Shown one piece after another: positions 62,118 through 64,000 of a stretch of DNA of 64,000 nucleotides. A program made the translations under genes and the position numbers. How positions within the stretch are numbered: the stretch's first letter is position 1; every line of letters begins with the position of its first letter. Source of the stretch: Taibaiella helva (lineage in GTDB: Bacteria; Bacteroidota; Bacteroidia; Chitinophagales; Chitinophagaceae); the NCBI RefSeq assembly GCF_003545695.1, contig NZ_QUZZ01000002.1, forward strand, positions 310,001 to 374,000, written 5' to 3'. Under the pieces are notes generated by a model that made no database searches, was not told the origin of the DNA, and worked only from the letters and a program-made list of their open reading frames with translations.

Positions 62118-63362
62118 TTAGTGTTTGGTAAAGCGTATTGTGCTTTGCTTGCCGGTTCCGGCTGCATCGGTTACTTTAAGCAGGTAGATGCCTGCAGGTA
62201 AAGCAGTAATGTTGACCTGCTGCACTCGGTTCGCCGACAGCAAGGCCTTCCCTTCAATGCTGTACACAACAGCATCCACGGCTACGCCACAGTGCAGGTA
62301 AAGCACATCTGTGGCCGGGTTGGGGCTGAGGCTTACTTCAAGCACATTGCGTTGCGTATTCCAGATGCCGGTGCTTGGCAGGGTCCTGAAAGAAGCGGTA
62401 TCCCAGGCAGAGAAGGAGCCGTCGTCGCAGGCGGCGCGTACGTGCGCATAGTACAGGGTATTGGGGCTGAGGCCGGTCTTGTTGTAGCTGGTGGTGGTTA
62501 CGGGAACAGCGCTGCCGGCAGGCGTTACTGTAGCCGATTGGTCTACTACAATTTCATAGTTGGTGGTGAAGCCGGCAATGCTGCTGCTCCAGGCAATGGT
62601 GGCGCTGTTTTCGTTCACGCTGGTTGCGGCGATGTTGTCTGCTGTGGGGCATATGCCATCCAGGGTGGTCAGGTTGTCGATCGCAAAATAATAGGGAGTG
62701 ACGTTGATGGAAGAGGTGGTCTGGAAGGTAATGCTGTCCACATTACCCAATGGCAGCAGGTCGACCCACTTCCAGGTATTCAGCACCATGGTGTCGGCGC
62801 CATAATTGGCCAGGGTTACTACCGCGCTGTCTGCCGATCTTGCGCCATTCAGGTAGCCGCGTACGATCACTTTAAACCAGCTATTGGCCGTGTAGTTGGC
62901 TTTGATCCAACGGTAGGCTAAAGTCGTATTGGTCATGTAAAGCCCTTGGACTTTGTGGCCTGCAGCAGCACCGGTAAGCTTTACGCCTTCTTCAACGCTC
63001 CTGGAGAAATTGGTCAAATCCGTTTCGGCATAGGCGATACCGTACTGGGCGGAATTGTCGGCGCCCTTACCGGTAATGGCTGCCCACTGGTTAGAATAAC
63101 CGGGCGTTACGGTATCGGTTCGGTTGGAATAATTGAACTGAGCCTGGTAGCCGCCGCCGAAGTCGAGCTTGCCGTAATAGCGGGCGTTGCCGCTTTCAAA
63201 GGGATAGATACCATCAACCGGCGCGATGGACTCCAGGTAAGAAGTATCGGGACCGGGAAGAGGGAGCGCTTCGAAGTCCGACACGGTCTGCGCTTTAGCC
63301 TGCAAACCGACCAGGCCAAGCAGTGCGGCAGTAATAAGGGTTGTGGGTAATGAATATGTCAT
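62118..63362 (-). CDS. DUF4465-like secreted protein with FnIII and T9SS domains
   Basis: A 414-residue secreted protein and the first gene after the cobalamin riboswitch. A signal peptide ends in KAQ. The DUF4465-like domain (about 26-235) has YYGKLDFGGGYQAQFNYSNRTDTVTPGYSNQWAAITGKG, YMTNTTLAYRWIKANYTANSWFKVIVRGYLNG and YYFAIDNLT. A fibronectin type III domain follows (about 237-330), then a T9SS type A sorting domain (SLSPNPATDVLYLHCG ... LPAGIYLLKV ... IRFTKH). DUF4465 proteins occur in Bacteroides cobalamin loci as lipoproteins; this one uses T9SS instead. A B12-binding role is inferred from context. Confidence 0.82.
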   Translation of the reverse strand: MTYSLPTTLITAALLGLVGLQAKAQTVSDFEALPLPGPDTSYLESIAPVDGIYPFESGNARYYGKLDFGGGYQAQFNYSNRTDTVTPGYSNQWAAITGKGADNSAQYGIAYAETDLTNFSRSVEEGVKLTGAAAGHKVQGLYMTNTTLAYRWIKANYTANSWFKVIVRGYLNGARSADSAVVTLANYGADTMVLNTWKWVDLLPLGNVDSITFQTTSSINVTPYYFAIDNLTTLDGICPTADNIAATSVNENSATIAWSSSIAGFTTNYEIVVDQSATVTPAGSAVPVTTTSYNKTGLSPNTLYYAHVRAACDDGSFSAWDTASFRTLPSTGIWNTQRNVLEVSLSPNPATDVLYLHCGVAVDAVVYSIEGKALLSANRVQQVNITALPAGIYLLKVTDAAGTGKQSTIRFTKH

Positions 63363-63497
63363 AGATCAAATAGTTAGCATGCTGGGGGCTCAACTTGGTC
63401 CGGGACACGGGAAATTACGGAAAGACATACCAGCCCTGACTGGTGTGTGGGTCGTATCTCCGGCTTTTATTCCCGAAAGCGGTTGATGCAGTATTGC

Positions 63498-63650
63498 AGT
63501 CCTGGCAGGTCTTCTGACTTATCCCAGCTGCTTCGGCCTTCCCGTCCCGAAAGGGGCAGTGGCATGGTGGAGAAGCAGCATCGAACGGGCTTACAGCAGC
63601 GGGTACTGTTCCGGATTTGCACCGGATTCCCTTGTCCAAGGAGACGCAAA
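63498..63650 (-). ncRNA. Cobalamin (AdoCbl-type) riboswitch
   Basis: Read on the minus strand, the segment has the class hallmarks in order: GGGAATCCGGTGCAAATCCGG (63609-63629), then ACAGTACCCGCTGCTGTAAGC, a variable arm, GACGGGAAGGC, and the B12 box GTCAGAAGACCTGCC (63504-63518). The consensus promoter ends just upstream. It controls the three-gene minus-strand operon that starts at 63362, about 135 bases downstream. The expression platform in 63363-63497 was not resolved. Cobalamin normally turns such genes off. Confidence 0.95.
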
Positions 63651-63678
63651 GGTAATTAAAAATTAAAACCCGGGTCAA
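63647..63678 (-). promoter_or_regulatory. Promoter of the cobalamin-riboswitch operon
   Basis: On the minus strand, TTG (63676-63678), 21 bases, then TACCTTTG (63647-63654). This matches TTG-N21-TAnnTTTG, placing the transcript start near 63641, at the 5' edge of the aptamer. Confidence 0.85.
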
Positions 63679-63787
63679 TTAAAATTTTGTTCCGAAATTT
63701 GTACTACGCTTGCGCCGCCCCTGTCCTGCAGCGGTTCCGGAGCAGCCCTGTCCATTAACTATCTTATCTGAATAAACCATTTAAAAG

Positions 63788-64000
63788 ATGAAATTCTCGA
63801 TCGGCGATATCGTCTTGCTGAAGCGGACCGGCGAAGAAGGCAGGGTGGTAGATTTTGTGAATAAGGAGATGATCGAGGTGGAAGTGGGCGGCACTCATTT
63901 TCCCGTTTTTCTTGATGAGGTAGATCATCCCTACCTGAAATGGTTTACCGATAAAAAGAAGGGCCGGCCCGCGGCCATCCGCCGTATCGATGAGGTGCCG
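63788..64000 (+). CDS. DUF2027/Smr-type protein, N-terminal part
   Basis: The gene starts at the ATG at 63788 and runs off the window after 71 codons. The start MKFSIGDIVLLKRTGEEGRVVDFVNKEMIEVEV, followed by GGTHFPVFLDEVDHPYLKWF, is the N-terminal beta-barrel (DUF2027) that in Bacteroidota precedes a C-terminal Smr (MutS2-like nuclease) domain. The Smr domain, if present, lies outside the window. Divergent from the cobalamin operon. Confidence 0.75.
   Translation, partial: MKFSIGDIVLLKRTGEEGRVVDFVNKEMIEVEVGGTHFPVFLDEVDHPYLKWFTDKKKGRPAAIRRIDEVP

Noticed and set aside
1-64000. CRISPR arrays, tRNA or rRNA genes, prophage or conjugative modules
   Set aside because: No regularly spaced repeats, no tRNA T-arm-like strings in intergenic regions and no phage or mobilisation genes were seen. 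The only mobile-type gene is the RAYT transposase.

Overview
The window comes from a member of the Bacteroidota, most probably a Chitinophagaceae-like bacterium. Four lines of evidence support this: many TAnnTTTG (-7) promoter boxes; several secreted proteins that end in type IX secretion (T9SS) sorting domains of type A and type B; families typical of the phylum (DUF3276, DUF3810, DUF5683, LytS/LytTR pairs, the small ribosomal protein THX); and small peptides with Bacteroidota-type double-glycine leaders. It is chromosomal, with core genes on both strands. No tRNA, rRNA, CRISPR array or prophage was seen.

Layout. 1-8.6 kb: rpoN, then a mostly minus-strand block with the methylmalonyl-CoA mutase genes (mutA small, mutB large, meaB chaperone). 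These are interleaved with a thioesterase, a lipoprotein, an acetyltransferase and a REP-associated tyrosine transposase beside a cluster of REP-like hairpins. 8.6-15.4 kb: a small membrane protein, a TylF-like methyltransferase, a glycosyltransferase, sucC, a DUF3276 protein and a long PhaE-like protein followed by a duplicated terminator. 15.4-20.7 kb: two paralogous T9SS surface proteins that share a short conserved 5' UTR motif. 20.9-24.9 kb: the end of the ribosomal-protein cluster (infA-rpmJ-rpsM-rpsK-rpsD-rpoA-rplQ), with strong hairpins between genes. 25-35 kb: a TPR protein, a DUF3810 peptidase-like protein, a metal-binding HMA protein plus a predicted barrel, a secreted sugar dehydrogenase and a giant TraB/GumN protein. 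35-39.5 kb: succinate dehydrogenase sdhC-sdhA-(extra gene)-sdhB. 39.9-53.1 kb: T9SS type B cargo, a lanthipeptide-like precursor, a SurA-like chaperone, an orphan CoA-transferase subunit, dapD, mscS, a response regulator, a second lanthipeptide-like precursor, a lytic transglycosylase, ruvX, purE, a short-chain dehydrogenase and a YkgJ-type protein. 53.1-55.2 kb: a compact peptide-histidine kinase-LytTR regulator operon with a phased direct repeat in its promoter. 55.3-59.9 kb: PspC, THX, HU, SRPBCC, FMN reductase, a MauE-thioredoxin fusion and a lipoprotein. 59.9-63.7 kb: an operon behind a cobalamin riboswitch that encodes a BtuG-like propeller lipoprotein and two T9SS proteins. The window ends inside a DUF2027/Smr-type gene.

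Connections. Vitamin B12 links the two ends of the window: a B12-dependent mutase and its chaperone at one end, and a B12-riboswitch operon of probable surface B12-capture proteins at the other. The most novel-looking material is the set of three double-glycine leader peptides (42.7, 48.6 and 55.1 kb), none with a modification enzyme nearby. One of them heads a two-component operon and looks like a self-encoded signalling module. The shared 5' UTR element of the two T9SS genes is a second candidate for an undescribed element.

All calls come from reading the sequence. No database search was run.
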